Part shown: positions 33,924 to 42,614 of the stretch, piece after piece
How the letters are laid out: every line of letters begins with the position of its first letter
How positions within the stretch are numbered: the stretch's first letter is position 1
Assembly (NCBI RefSeq): GCF_019050325.1
Contig: NZ_VOMB01000021.1
Coordinates: 1-64,000, forward strand
DNA length: 64,000 bases
Direction: 5' to 3'
Source of the DNA: [Mycobacterium] fortunisiensis
GTDB lineage: Bacteria; Actinomycetota; Actinomycetes; Mycobacteriales; Mycobacteriaceae
Position numbers and translations under genes: made by a program
The notes under the pieces: model-generated
Database searches by the model: none
The model's input: only the letters and a program-made list of their open reading frames with translations
What the model was told of the DNA's origin: nothing

Positions 33924-34520
33924 ATGCCCGACAGCGCCGTCACCCGTCGCAGCAAGGCCAAATCGGATCGCCGCGACCAGCTGATCGCCGCCGCCGAACG
34001 CCTTGTCGCCGAACGCGGTTATCTGGCGGTACGGCTGGAGGACATCGGCGCCGCCGTCGGCATCAGCGGGCCGGCCATCTACCGGCACTTCCCCAACAAG
34101 GAAGCCCTGCTGGTCGAACTCCTCGTCGGCATCAGCACCCGACTGCTGGCCGGCGCCCAGGCGGTCATCACATCCGGCGAGAACCCCGCCGATACGCTCG
34201 ACGATCTGGTGGATTTCCACCTGGACTTCGTCTTCGGCGAACCCGACCTCATCCGCATCCAAGATCGCGACCTGGCCCACCTGCCCGAGGCCGCCAAACG
34301 GCAGGTACGGCGCTCACAGCGGCAGTACGTCGAGATCTGGGTGTCGGTACTGACCCAGCTCGATCCGGACCTGGCCACCGACGACGCCCGGGTCATGGCC
34401 CACGCCGCGTTCGGCCTGCTGAACTCCACCCCGCACAGCGTCAGACCCGCTGTATCGAAAGCACATTCGCGCGCCATCCTGCGCCGGATGACGCTGGCCG
34501 CGCTCACCGCCGGCGATTAG
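33924..34520 (+). CDS. bkaR: TetR-family repressor of branched-chain keto acid catabolism (BkaR-like)
   Basis: 198 residues. The N-terminal helix-turn-helix runs from RRDQLIAAAERLVAERG through EDIGAAVGISGPAIYRHFPN; the rest is a helical ligand domain. It stands divergent from accD1, as Rv2506 does near accD1 in M. tuberculosis, where Rv2506/BkaR represses this operon. The scoAB and fadD35 genes that lie between them in M. tuberculosis are missing here. ATG with GGAGG upstream. The inducer is probably a branched acyl-CoA or keto acid, by analogy only. Confidence 0.88.
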   Translation: MPDSAVTRRSKAKSDRRDQLIAAAERLVAERGYLAVRLEDIGAAVGISGPAIYRHFPNKEALLVELLVGISTRLLAGAQAVITSGENPADTLDDLVDFHLDFVFGEPDLIRIQDRDLAHLPEAAKRQVRRSQRQYVEIWVSVLTQLDPDLATDDARVMAHAAFGLLNSTPHSVRPAVSKAHSRAILRRMTLAALTAGD

Positions 34521-36376
34521 ACATCGAACGCCTTGGACAACCACCGGGTCGCGGCGTCGACCAGTGCCGCGCGATTCTCCCGCTTGACGATCTCATGCCC
34601 GTCATCCTCGAAGATCAACAGCTCGACGGTGCGTTCCAGTTCGGTCAGCGCCTCGAACATCTGCAGCGATTCGTCGGGCAGCACGTTGGTGTCGTTGCCA
34701 CCGTGTACCAGCAGCAACGGAGCGATGATCTCGGCCGCCCTCGGCAGCGGCGAAAGCCGTTCCAGCAGATCACGATCCGCCACCGGGTGGCCGTACTCGG
34801 GATACGAGGCCGCCGCGATCCAGGGCTCGGTGGTGCGGTAGAAGCTGTTCAGGTCGCTCATCCCGCAGATGCTGATCCCGGCGACGAACAACTGTGGATG
34901 AAAGGCCAATGCCGCCTGGGTCAGATAGCCACCGTAGGACCACCCGGTACAGGCCAGCCGATCCGGCGCGGCCACCCCCTGATCCACCAGATACCGCGCG
35001 CAATCCGCGACGTCGTCGATCGCGGCGAAGCGCAACTCCTTGTCGTCCGCGTGCACGAATGCCCGGCCGAATCCCCCGGAGCCCCGCACATTCGGCGTCA
35101 ACACCGCAAAGCCGGCATCGACGAGGGCGCTGAAGATCTCGTTGTAGGCCGGCCGGGCCTGCCCCTCCGGGCCGCCGTGCAGGAACATCACCGCACCCAC
35201 CGCCGCGGCCGGCGGCCGGTACAGCCACGCCGTCAGCTCCAAGCCGTCCCGCGCGGTGATCCGCTCCAGCGTCGGCGCGGAGGCGAGCGGGCCGCGGCTG
35301 GGTTCGCGGTCGATCCGCTCCCATTCCAGTGAGCGAGGATCGACGAGTTCGACCGTGCGCGGCAGCGACGGCCCCTGCACCGTCATCGCCACCATCGACC
35401 CACCGGCACTGATGCTGAGCTCACCGGCCACCGGACCCGGCAACGGAATCGGCGCCGATAATGTCTCGTCGGCATACTCCAAGATCTGCAATTCGCTGCG
35501 GCCGTCGATGTTCCACAACATCGCCACCGTGGACAGGTCGTCGCTCACCACGAACTCGTCGAGGTCGTACCCGGGCCGCTCGGCGACCACGTGGTACCAC
35601 ACCCCCTCGGCGGTAACCGTGATCTCCAGCAGCCGGGCGTAGCCGGCACCGTTGTCGCTGCGGATCAGTGCGCGCACAAAGCCTTCGGTGCTGTTGGGTC
35701 CGTAGGTGCCGGCCGGGTGATACAGCGTCGTCTCACCGTCGAGGCCGCTGCGCAACCGGCGGGGGGTGTGATCGTCGAGGATCACCCCGAAGTCGGTGAC
35801 CGAGCCGGGATCGGCTGGTAGCAGCGCGATCTCGGTGAGCCCCCACAGCAGGATGAGTTCCTGGTACCCACGCGGGCCGACCCGCACCAACGAGGCGCCG
35901 GCCCAGGCGTCCACCAAGCGACCGCCCGAGCGGCGATCGAGCACCAGGGTGTCCCCGGTGGCCGGATCGATCAGACACGAACTGCCGACACCGTCCTGCC
36001 CGGTGAGGATCGCCGCCACCTGGGTGCCGTCCCAACCGATCAGTTCGGCGGTGCCCTCGGCGTCGGGCGGCCAATAGTCGATACGACGAGCGTCTCGATC
36101 GTCGGGGTCGGTGGTCACCACCCAGATCTGGCTGCGGGTCCCACCCTCCGGGGCCACCTCACAGGCCAGCCAGTGCCCGTCGGCGGAGTGGATCACCTTC
36201 GTCACCGGCCCGATCACCGGCAATTCCACGTCACGCGAGGAGCTGGCCCGCCACCCGCGCAGGAAACGCTGGACCGCGCGCGGATAGCCGCCGTCGTCGA
36301 CCAAATGCGCAAAGGCCGTCGCGTCCGGCGACAACGACGCGCCGTAATTCACCCGCACGTGCTGATCTGCGGCCAC
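34517..36376 (-). CDS. S9-family prolyl oligopeptidase-like serine peptidase
   Basis: 619 residues. A beta-propeller-like N-terminal half (to about residue 370) precedes an alpha/beta hydrolase domain with MFLHGGPEGQARPAYNE, the nucleophile in GWSYGGYL, the acid in HGGNDTNVLPDE and the histidine in EDDGHEIVKRENR. It lacks a signal peptide, so it is probably cytosolic and cleaves short peptides or acylated amino acids. It overlaps the bkaR stop by four bases. No gene of this kind lies between Rv2506 and Rv2507, so it is an insertion relative to M. tuberculosis. GTG start. Confidence 0.88.
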   Translation of the reverse strand: MAADQHVRVNYGASLSPDATAFAHLVDDGGYPRAVQRFLRGWRASSSRDVELPVIGPVTKVIHSADGHWLACEVAPEGGTRSQIWVVTTDPDDRDARRIDYWPPDAEGTAELIGWDGTQVAAILTGQDGVGSSCLIDPATGDTLVLDRRSGGRLVDAWAGASLVRVGPRGYQELILLWGLTEIALLPADPGSVTDFGVILDDHTPRRLRSGLDGETTLYHPAGTYGPNSTEGFVRALIRSDNGAGYARLLEITVTAEGVWYHVVAERPGYDLDEFVVSDDLSTVAMLWNIDGRSELQILEYADETLSAPIPLPGPVAGELSISAGGSMVAMTVQGPSLPRTVELVDPRSLEWERIDREPSRGPLASAPTLERITARDGLELTAWLYRPPAAAVGAVMFLHGGPEGQARPAYNEIFSALVDAGFAVLTPNVRGSGGFGRAFVHADDKELRFAAIDDVADCARYLVDQGVAAPDRLACTGWSYGGYLTQAALAFHPQLFVAGISICGMSDLNSFYRTTEPWIAAASYPEYGHPVADRDLLERLSPLPRAAEIIAPLLLVHGGNDTNVLPDESLQMFEALTELERTVELLIFEDDGHEIVKRENRAALVDAATRWLSKAFDV

Positions 36377-36494
36377 CTCGCATCCTCCCGTCTGCTTCGC
36401 GCTCTACACCGACATCTTCCCGCGACAGCGCGCGTGACCTCGGTCGCGGCACACTGAGCATCCGCACAGGTACCCTCGCAGCCATGAGGTGGGC

Positions 36495-37268
36495 ATGACC
36501 GATTCACCACGCCGCGACGGGTCCGAAACGACCCAATCGTTCGACAGCGGCTACCCCGTGGACTATCCAGATCCGGCGTACGCGAACCAACCGCAGTACG
36601 GCGCGTACCCGGCTGTGCCGCAAACCGGGCCCGCGTCGGTGCCGAACCCCACCCAGCAACTGCCGTCCTATCCGCCCTACGGGTACGACGCGGGCGGCAC
36701 CGGGCAGTACGGCGCGGGTTCCCCGCCGCCGAACGCGCCGGCCCCACCAGAGCCCGACAACCCCGAACCTCGACTGTGGCTGTGGATCCTGGCCGCCGTC
36801 GCCGTCCTGGTGGTGCTGGGCCTGGTCGTCGCGCTGGTGATCGCCAACGGGTCCCGGCAGGAGACCGTGGTGGCACCGCAGCCACCGCTGGCCCCGCAGC
36901 CGGGTTTCACCACGTCACCGAGCACCCCCACCACCACCTCGCGGGCCCCGCGGCCCGTCCCGGCCCCCGGCACCGCGCCGCCGACGACGTCGCCCACCGG
37001 GCCGACCGAGACCGTCACCTATGAGGTGACCGGCGAGGGACGTGCCATCAACATCACCTACCTGGACACCGGGAACATGCTCCAGACCGAGTTCAACGTG
37101 CTGCTGCCGTGGAGCAAGCAGGTCGAGCTGGCCCAGCCGGCGAGTGAGACTGCCAGTGTGAGCGTGGTGAACTTCGGCCCCGAGGTGGCGTGCACCGTGA
37201 CCGTCGGCGGCGTCCAGACCCAACACCGCACCGGGTCGGGTATCACGATCTGCGTCGGCACCCGCTGA
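36495..37268 (+). CDS. Proline-rich membrane protein with MmpS-like C-terminal domain (Rv2507-like)
   Basis: 257 residues. The N-terminal 85 residues are Pro/Tyr/Gln-rich and cytoplasmic, one transmembrane helix (LWLWILAAVAVLVVLGLVV) follows near 95-118, then a Pro/Thr-rich linker, then a beta-rich C-terminal domain like MmpS (YEVTGEGRAINITYLDTGN, two cysteines near ACTVTVGG and TICVG). Start ATG at 36495 with GAGGTGG just upstream; a GTG six bases earlier overlaps that site. Gene order identifies it with Rv2507. Function unknown. Confidence 0.85.
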   Translation: MTDSPRRDGSETTQSFDSGYPVDYPDPAYANQPQYGAYPAVPQTGPASVPNPTQQLPSYPPYGYDAGGTGQYGAGSPPPNAPAPPEPDNPEPRLWLWILAAVAVLVVLGLVVALVIANGSRQETVVAPQPPLAPQPGFTTSPSTPTTTSRAPRPVPAPGTAPPTTSPTGPTETVTYEVTGEGRAINITYLDTGNMLQTEFNVLLPWSKQVELAQPASETASVSVVNFGPEVACTVTVGGVQTQHRTGSGITICVGTR

Positions 37269-37277
37269 GCCGTCGGC

Positions 37278-38576
37278 TCAGTGCGCCGGCACGGCGGAAC
37301 TGGGCTTCCGTGCCGGCACCCGCACGGCCAACATGCCCGCCAGTCCCAGCGCCAGCACCAGTACCAGTCCACCCATCCCGGCCCGGTCGGCGCCGAACAC
37401 ATTGATGAAAATGGAGAACAGCAACGGCGCTAGGGGGGACGCTGCGCGTCCGACGGTGGTGTAGAGCCCGAACGCGACGCCCTCCTTTCCGTCCGCGGTG
37501 ATCCGCAGCATCAGGGTGCGGGCCGAGGCCAGCGTCGGCCCGATGAACAGACACAGCAACAGGCCGCACACCCAGAAGGCCACCGGTCCTGACAGCACCA
37601 GCAAGGCCAGCCCCACCGCGATCAGGGAGACCAGCGATCCGACGATGACGGGCTTGGAACCCAGCCGGTCATCGAGTTGCCCACCGATGACGGCCCCGAG
37701 CGCGGCGATCACGCAGGCACTGATCCCGAACAACAGCACGTCTGCCTCGGAGATGCCGTAGACGCTGACCCCCAGCACCGCGCCGAATGTGAAAACCCCG
37801 GCCAGCCCATCGCGGAACACCGCGCTGGCCAGCAGGTAGTAGACGACATTGTGGTCGCGTTGCCACTCGCCGCGGATCTCGGACCACAACTTGCGGTAGG
37901 CGCCGAAGAAGCCGACCCGCTCAACAGGGGGCGCCTCGGTCACCGGCGGCACCATCACGAACATCGGCAGCGCGAACAACGCGAACCAGACCGCGGTCAG
38001 CAGCATCACCGCTCGCACGTTCTGCCCGTCTTCGGTCTGGATGCCCAGCACCCCCCCGTCACCGGCCATGAATCCGACGTAGGCCAGCAGCAACAGCACG
38101 ACGCTGCCCCCGTAGCCCATCGCCAGGCCGAGCCCGGAGATCCGCCCTGACGTCTCAGGGGTGGACAGCTGTCGCAGCATGGCGTTGTAGGGCACGGTGG
38201 CCAGCTCGTTGCAGGCCGCGGTGCACGCCAGCAGGATCAACCCCGGCAGCAGGTAACGGTGGTCGTCGCGGATCAGGCTCATCGCCGCGGTGAACGCCAC
38301 CGCGGCACCCGTCATCACCGCCAGTACCCGACGCCGCCGCTGCGGCGCGTCGACCCAGATCCCGACGGCGGGCGCCAGCAGAGCCACCGCGAGACCGACG
38401 GCGAACATGGCCCAGCCCAGCCAACTGGCCGGCGAGGTGTCGCCGGGCAGGTCCGATCCGACGCCTTTCGTCAGATACACCGAGAACACGAACGTGATCA
38501 CGATGGCGTTGAGGCCGGTGGCGCCGCAGTCCCACAGTGCCCACGCGAGCACCCTGGCTCGGCCGGGGTTCGTCAT
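37278..38576 (-). CDS. Major facilitator superfamily transporter (Rv2508c-like)
   Basis: 432 residues from the ATG at 38576, with about 12 hydrophobic helices (for example ALWDCGATGLNAIVITFVFS, GWAMFAVGLAVALLAPAVGI, VLGVSVYGISEADVLLFGI). It resembles the UMF1/BtlA-like MFS group. The N-terminal 68 codons of the longer open frame read into the divergent cmrA gene and are not likely coding. Convergent with the Rv2507-like gene; matches Rv2508c by order. Substrate unknown. Confidence 0.87.
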   Translation of the reverse strand: MTNPGRARVLAWALWDCGATGLNAIVITFVFSVYLTKGVGSDLPGDTSPASWLGWAMFAVGLAVALLAPAVGIWVDAPQRRRRVLAVMTGAAVAFTAAMSLIRDDHRYLLPGLILLACTAACNELATVPYNAMLRQLSTPETSGRISGLGLAMGYGGSVVLLLLAYVGFMAGDGGVLGIQTEDGQNVRAVMLLTAVWFALFALPMFVMVPPVTEAPPVERVGFFGAYRKLWSEIRGEWQRDHNVVYYLLASAVFRDGLAGVFTFGAVLGVSVYGISEADVLLFGISACVIAALGAVIGGQLDDRLGSKPVIVGSLVSLIAVGLALLVLSGPVAFWVCGLLLCLFIGPTLASARTLMLRITADGKEGVAFGLYTTVGRAASPLAPLLFSIFINVFGADRAGMGGLVLVLALGLAGMLAVRVPARKPSSAVPAH

Positions 38577-38619
38577 GACCGCCACCCTATGGGTTTTGCC
38601 TCCTTCTAGGATTGGCGCC

Positions 38620-39426
38620 ATGCCTGTACCCGCACCCAGTCCGGATGCCCGTGCCGTCGTCACCGGCGCGTCGCAGAACATCGGCGAAGCGTTGGCCACC
38701 GAACTCGCCGCCCGCGGCCACCACCTGATCATCACCGCGCGACGCGAGGACGTGTTGACGTCGCTGGCGCAGCGGCTCACCGAGCGCTACGGGGTGACCG
38801 TCGAGGTCCGTGCCGTCGACCTCACCGATCCGGCGGCCCGCGACGTCCTGTGCGACGAGCTGGCCCAGCGGGAGATCTCGATCCTGTGCGCCAACGCCGG
38901 TACGGCCACGTTCGGCCCGGTGATCGATCTGGACCCGGCCGGCGAGAAGGCGCAGGTTCAGCTCAACGTGCTCGGCGTGCACGATCTGGTGCTGGCGGTG
39001 CTGCCCGGCATGGTCAAGCGCGGCGCGGGGGGCATCTTGATCTCCGGGTCGGCGGCCGGCAACTCGCCGATCCCCAACAACGCCACCTACGCCGCGTCCA
39101 AAGCCTTCGCCAACACCTTCAGCGAATCGCTGCGCGGCGAGCTCAAGGGCGCGGGCGTGCACGTCACGGTGCTGGCGCCGGGCCCGGTGCGCACCGATCT
39201 GCCCGACGAGGCCGAGCAGTCCCTGGTGGAGCGGCTGATCCCCGACTTCCTGTGGATCTCAACCGAATACACCGCCAAGCTGTCACTGGACGGCCTGGAG
39301 CACAACAAGATGCGGGTGGTTCCGGGCGTGACGTCCAAGGCCATGTCGATCGCCAGCGGGTACGCGCCGCGGGCCATCGTCACCCCGATCGTCGGCGCCG
39401 TCTACAAGAAGCTCGGCGGCGGCTAG
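38620..39426 (+). CDS. cmrA: Mycolate reductase CmrA (Rv2509-like short-chain dehydrogenase)
   Basis: 268 residues, the same length as Rv2509. Rossmann motif TGASQNIGEAL, NAG motif CANAGTATFG, catalytic ISGSAAGNSP and YAASKAF (Tyr/Lys). Rv2509 and its Corynebacterium counterpart reduce the beta-keto ester formed by Pks13 condensation to mature mycolic acid. The start was set at ATG 38620, since the longer frame overlaps the divergent transporter. Followed by a long hairpin. Confidence 0.92.
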   Translation: MPVPAPSPDARAVVTGASQNIGEALATELAARGHHLIITARREDVLTSLAQRLTERYGVTVEVRAVDLTDPAARDVLCDELAQREISILCANAGTATFGPVIDLDPAGEKAQVQLNVLGVHDLVLAVLPGMVKRGAGGILISGSAAGNSPIPNNATYAASKAFANTFSESLRGELKGAGVHVTVLAPGPVRTDLPDEAEQSLVERLIPDFLWISTEYTAKLSLDGLEHNKMRVVPGVTSKAMSIASGYAPRAIVTPIVGAVYKKLGGG

Positions 39427-39441
39427 GAATACGCTCCTTCT

Positions 39442-39506
39442 CCGCCGAAATGGCATTCCGGCCGCGAAAGTTCGAGTGGCGGCCTGCTGGAATGCCGTTT
39501 CGGCGG
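39442..39506. terminator. Long hairpin between convergent cmrA and the HerA-like gene
   Basis: Arms 39442-39459 and 39489-39506 pair over 18 bases with one G-T type mismatch (CCGCCGAAATGGCATTCC against GGAATGCCGTTTCGGCGG). Inside the loop GGCCGC and GCGGCC form a second six-base stem. It fills most of the 88-base gap between two convergent genes, so a bidirectional terminator is the simplest reading, though the length and double stem are unusual. Confidence 0.6.
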
Positions 39507-39514
39507 ACCGGGGG

Positions 39515-41089
39515 CTAGCGGCGCCGGCGGCCGGTGCCGAAGATGCTGCGGGTGATCTCGCGGCCGATCACCGTGCCCGCCGAACGCATCGCGCTCTTGA
39601 ACGCCGGGCTGGACATCATCTTGTCGAAGAACCCCGGCTCGGCGGGCTCCGCGGGCGCGGGCATCGCCTCGATGTCGCCGGAGGCCTCCACCCCGGCGAA
39701 GCCGCCCGGATCCTCCGGCGACGGCGGCGGGGCCAGCTTGGCGGCCAACCGCTCGTAGGCCGAGTCCCGGTCGATCGTCTGACCGTAGGTGGCCTGCAGC
39801 GGGCTGGCCTTCGCCGCCGCGGTGATCGCGTCGGTGCCGATGGTGTCCATCAACGACCGCGGTGCCCGCATCCGGGTCCAGGCCACCGGCGTCGGCGCGC
39901 CTTTCTCCGACAGCACGGTGACGATGGCCTCACCGATGCCCAGTGACGTCAACGCCTTCTCCAGGTCGTAGACCTCGGTCTTCGGGTAGGTCCGCACGGT
40001 CTTGGACAGCGCCTTCTGGTCGTCCGGGGTGAATGCGCGCAACGCGTGCTGCACCCGGGCGCCCAGCTGCGACAGCACGTCGTTGGGCACGTCGGTGGGC
40101 AACTGGGTGCAGAAGAACACCCCGACGCCCTTGGACCGGATCAGCTTGACCGTCTGCTCGACCTGCTCCAGGAAGGCCTTGGACGCGTCGTCGAACAGCA
40201 GGTGCGCCTCATCGAAGATGAAGACCAGCTTGGGTTTGTCGACGTCGCCGACCTCGGGCAGCGTGGTGAACAGATCGGCCAGCACCCACATCAGGAACGT
40301 GGAGAACATCACCGGCCGCGCCGCCTGGGTGCCCAACTCCAGCAGGGTGATGATGCCGCGGCCCTGCGCATCGGTGCGCAGCAGATCCGCGGGCTCCAGC
40401 TCGGGCTCGCCGAAGAACGAGTCCGCGCCCTCGGCCTCCAGGTTGACCAGGGCCCGCAGGATGACGCCGGCCGTCGTGGTCGACACCGCACCCAGCGCCT
40501 TGAGCTCGGGCTTGCCCTCGTCGCTGGTGAGGAACTGGATCACCGAGCGCAGATCCTTGATATCCAGTAGCGGCAGACCCTTCTGGTCGGCCCAGTGGAA
40601 AATCAAGCCCAGGGTGGACTCCTGAGTCGTGTTGAGACCCAACACCTTTGACAGCAGAATCGGGCCGAAGCTGGTGATGGTGGCCCGCACCGGCACCCCG
40701 ATGCCCTCGGTGCCCAGCGACAGGAACTCCACCGGGAAAGCCGTCGGCGTCCAGCTGTCACCGGTGTCCTTGGCCCGCTGATCGACCTTCTCGTCGGTGG
40801 CGCCGGGCTTCGACAACCCCGACAGGTCGCCCTTCACATCGGCCATCACCACCGGGACACCCGCCGCCGACAGCTGCTCGGCGATCACCTGCAGCGTCTT
40901 GGTCTTGCCGGTACCGGTGGCGCCGGCGATCAAGCCGTGCCGGTTGACCGTGGCCAACGGGATGCGCACCTGGGCGGCCGGGTCGACGGTGCCGTCCACC
41001 ACGACCGTGCCCAATTCCAGTGCCTGGCCTTCGACGGCGTAGCCGGCAGCGATCTGCTGCGCGGGGGTGGCTGTCGATTCGGTGGTCAT
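39515..41089 (-). CDS. HerA-like/DUF853 P-loop ATPase (Rv2510c-like)
   Basis: 524 residues. Walker A is AGATGTGKTKTLQ near residue 57, Walker B LVFIFDEAHLLFDD near 290, with an FFCTQLPTDVPNDVLSQLG motor segment and an FFDKMMSSPAFKSAMRSAG C-terminal tail. Helicase HerA-like DUF853 proteins are widespread but uncharacterised. Matches Rv2510c in order and size. Divergent from orn across 117 bases. Confidence 0.88.
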   Translation of the reverse strand: MTTESTATPAQQIAAGYAVEGQALELGTVVVDGTVDPAAQVRIPLATVNRHGLIAGATGTGKTKTLQVIAEQLSAAGVPVVMADVKGDLSGLSKPGATDEKVDQRAKDTGDSWTPTAFPVEFLSLGTEGIGVPVRATITSFGPILLSKVLGLNTTQESTLGLIFHWADQKGLPLLDIKDLRSVIQFLTSDEGKPELKALGAVSTTTAGVILRALVNLEAEGADSFFGEPELEPADLLRTDAQGRGIITLLELGTQAARPVMFSTFLMWVLADLFTTLPEVGDVDKPKLVFIFDEAHLLFDDASKAFLEQVEQTVKLIRSKGVGVFFCTQLPTDVPNDVLSQLGARVQHALRAFTPDDQKALSKTVRTYPKTEVYDLEKALTSLGIGEAIVTVLSEKGAPTPVAWTRMRAPRSLMDTIGTDAITAAAKASPLQATYGQTIDRDSAYERLAAKLAPPPSPEDPGGFAGVEASGDIEAMPAPAEPAEPGFFDKMMSSPAFKSAMRSAGTVIGREITRSIFGTGRRRR

Positions 41090-41206
41090 GCGGCGGTCCT
41101 CCCGTTATTCACGAACGAGCTAATCGGGGTTCGACACTACTTGCCGAGCGGCACGCGCGGTGGGTGTGACGGCTCATATTCGGCCATAGGAATACTGTGG
41201 ATCTTC

Positions 41207-41854
41207 GTGCGAGACGAACTGGTATGGATCGACTGCGAGATGACCGGCCTCGACCTGAAGGCCGATCGTCTGATCGAGATCGCGGTGCTGGTCACCGACG
41301 CAGACCTGAACATCCTGGGCGACGGCCTCGACGTGGTGATCCACGCCGACGACGATGCCCTGTCAAACATGGTTGACGTCGTCAAACAGATGCATGCCCG
41401 CTCGGGTTTGACCGAGGAGGTGCGCCGATCCACCGTCGACGTGGCCACCGCCGAGGACATGGTGCTCGAATACATCCGCACCCACGTCAAACAGGCCAAG
41501 GCCGCCCCCCTGGCCGGCAACTCGATCGCCACCGACCGCGGCTTCATCGCCCGCGACATGCCCAAACTCGATGATTACCTGCACTACCGGATGATCGACG
41601 TCAGCTCGATCAAGGAACTGTGCCGGCGCTGGTACCCGCGGATCTACTTCGGCCAGCCCGCCAAGGGGCTCGCGCACCGCGCGCTGGCCGACATCCACGA
41701 GTCGATCCGCGAACTGAAGTACTACCGCTCGACCGCGTTCGTCGCTCAACCTGGGCCGTCTACCAGCGATATTGCCGCCATCGCGGCCGAGCTCGGCGCG
41801 CCGGAGGGCGACGCACCCGAAACCGATTCGGCCGAAGAGCCCCCGAGCAGTTAG
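41207..41854 (+). CDS. orn: Oligoribonuclease
   Basis: 215 residues, as in Rv2511. DEDDh exonuclease: WIDCEMTGLD (first Asp/Glu pair), GNSIATDRGFIARDMP, YRMIDVSSIKEL and HRALADIHESIREL (final His and Asp). It degrades 2-5 nt RNAs and linear pGpG. The GTG at 41207 fits the family length; an AT-rich AATACT lies about 10 bases upstream, so the mRNA could be leaderless. The acidic C-terminal tail is variable. Confidence 0.95.
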   Translation: MRDELVWIDCEMTGLDLKADRLIEIAVLVTDADLNILGDGLDVVIHADDDALSNMVDVVKQMHARSGLTEEVRRSTVDVATAEDMVLEYIRTHVKQAKAAPLAGNSIATDRGFIARDMPKLDDYLHYRMIDVSSIKELCRRWYPRIYFGQPAKGLAHRALADIHESIRELKYYRSTAFVAQPGPSTSDIAAIAAELGAPEGDAPETDSAEEPPSS

Positions 41855-41895
41855 TATCTACGAGCCGCATACGCTCCAAAGGCTGCGCGGCGATG

Positions 41896-41971
41896 GTGGC
41901 TGTAGTTCAGTTGGTAGAGCACCAGGTTGTGATCCTGGCTGTCGCGGGTTCGAGTCCCGTCAGCCACCCCA
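41896..41971 (+). tRNA. hisT: tRNA-His (GTG)
   Basis: A full cloverleaf reads from GTGGCTGTAG. The acceptor arms GTGGCTG and CAGCCAC pair, the anticodon stem CCAGG/CCTGG encloses TTGTGAT with anticodon GTG, the T arm is GCGGGTTCGAGTCCCGT, and CCA is encoded. The extra G at position -1 typical of tRNA-His is present in the DNA at 41895. Confidence 0.96.
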
Positions 41972-41976
41972 ACTGA

Positions 41977-42016
41977 AACATCGCCCCACCTGCAAATGCG
42001 CGGGTGGGGCGATGTT
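41977..42016 (+). terminator. Intrinsic-type terminator after tRNA-His
   Basis: AACATCGCCCCACC (41977-41990) and GGTGGGGCGATGTT (42003-42016) pair perfectly over 14 bases with a 12-base loop, five bases after the tRNA CCA, followed by CGTTTCGG. Confidence 0.8.
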
Positions 42017-42045
42017 CGTTTCGGAGGACAGGGGCGGTGTGGCGA

Positions 42046-42471
42046 TCAACCAGCCACCACTGCTGCTATTGGGTGGGCGCGCAACCTTCGATCAGGGTGT
42101 CGCGAGAGTCCAGACGGGAGTTTCTGTGCCGCTGCTCCTAACACACCAAACCAAGTAGTCGTTGTCGATCGTGCTAATCGGAAGTCGCCGTCTGTCCCAG
42201 GCGGCCCGCAGCTCGAACCCATCACCACCGTTTCATAGTTCCCGTTGAGCGGTGTCCATTGGGTTGTTCTCCCCGTTGGGCTGGTGCCGACTATCGAGCA
42301 GATCATCTCGCCCGCTGCGCTGGGCACGATCTTGTTCGTATCGGCGCACGGCGTTCCTGCGACGGGAGCTTCCGCATGTGTCACCGAAGCGGTAAGGGGC
42401 GGCAGCAGCGCCAGCGCAATGGCGGCTACCGCAATACGTGTAACAACACGTCCGACACCTCGGTCCACCAT
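42046..42471 (-). pseudogene. Small secreted protein with an apparent frameshift near its C-terminus
   Basis: The open frame encodes 141 residues with a signal peptide (hydrophobic core IAVAAIALALLPPLTASV, cleavage likely after THA) and a mature part with two cysteines (GTPCADTNK, MICSIVG). After GSSCGPPGTDGDF the frame loses protein-like character (RLARSTTTT and onward). One base over, the DNA reads LPISTIDNDYLVWCVRSSG, then TETPVWTLATP and a stop at 42092-42094, repeating the earlier C...WTPL pattern. A single missing base near 42184-42188 would restore a 126-residue protein. It may be a real pseudogene or a sequence error. No known function; it lies after tRNA-His in a variable region. Confidence 0.55.
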
Positions 42472-42614
42472 TCACCCCCTGGTCCGGCTTGATTATCAGC
42501 CCTGTAGGCGGACACTGCCGACGTTTACCGAAACCCGTACCCTCGCCCCCATGCGCGGATCAGCGACGCTGCACATCAACGCCACTCCGTGAGCCGGCGC
42601 GGCACCGGCCTCGC

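Noticed and set aside
39442..39506. Hairpin as ends of an insertion sequence
   Set aside because: The arms are only 29 bases apart, with no room for a transposase and no flanking target duplication seen.
41896..41990. tRNA-His 3' end as an integration attachment site
   Set aside because: I found no second copy of the tRNA 3' sequence in the window and no integrase gene.
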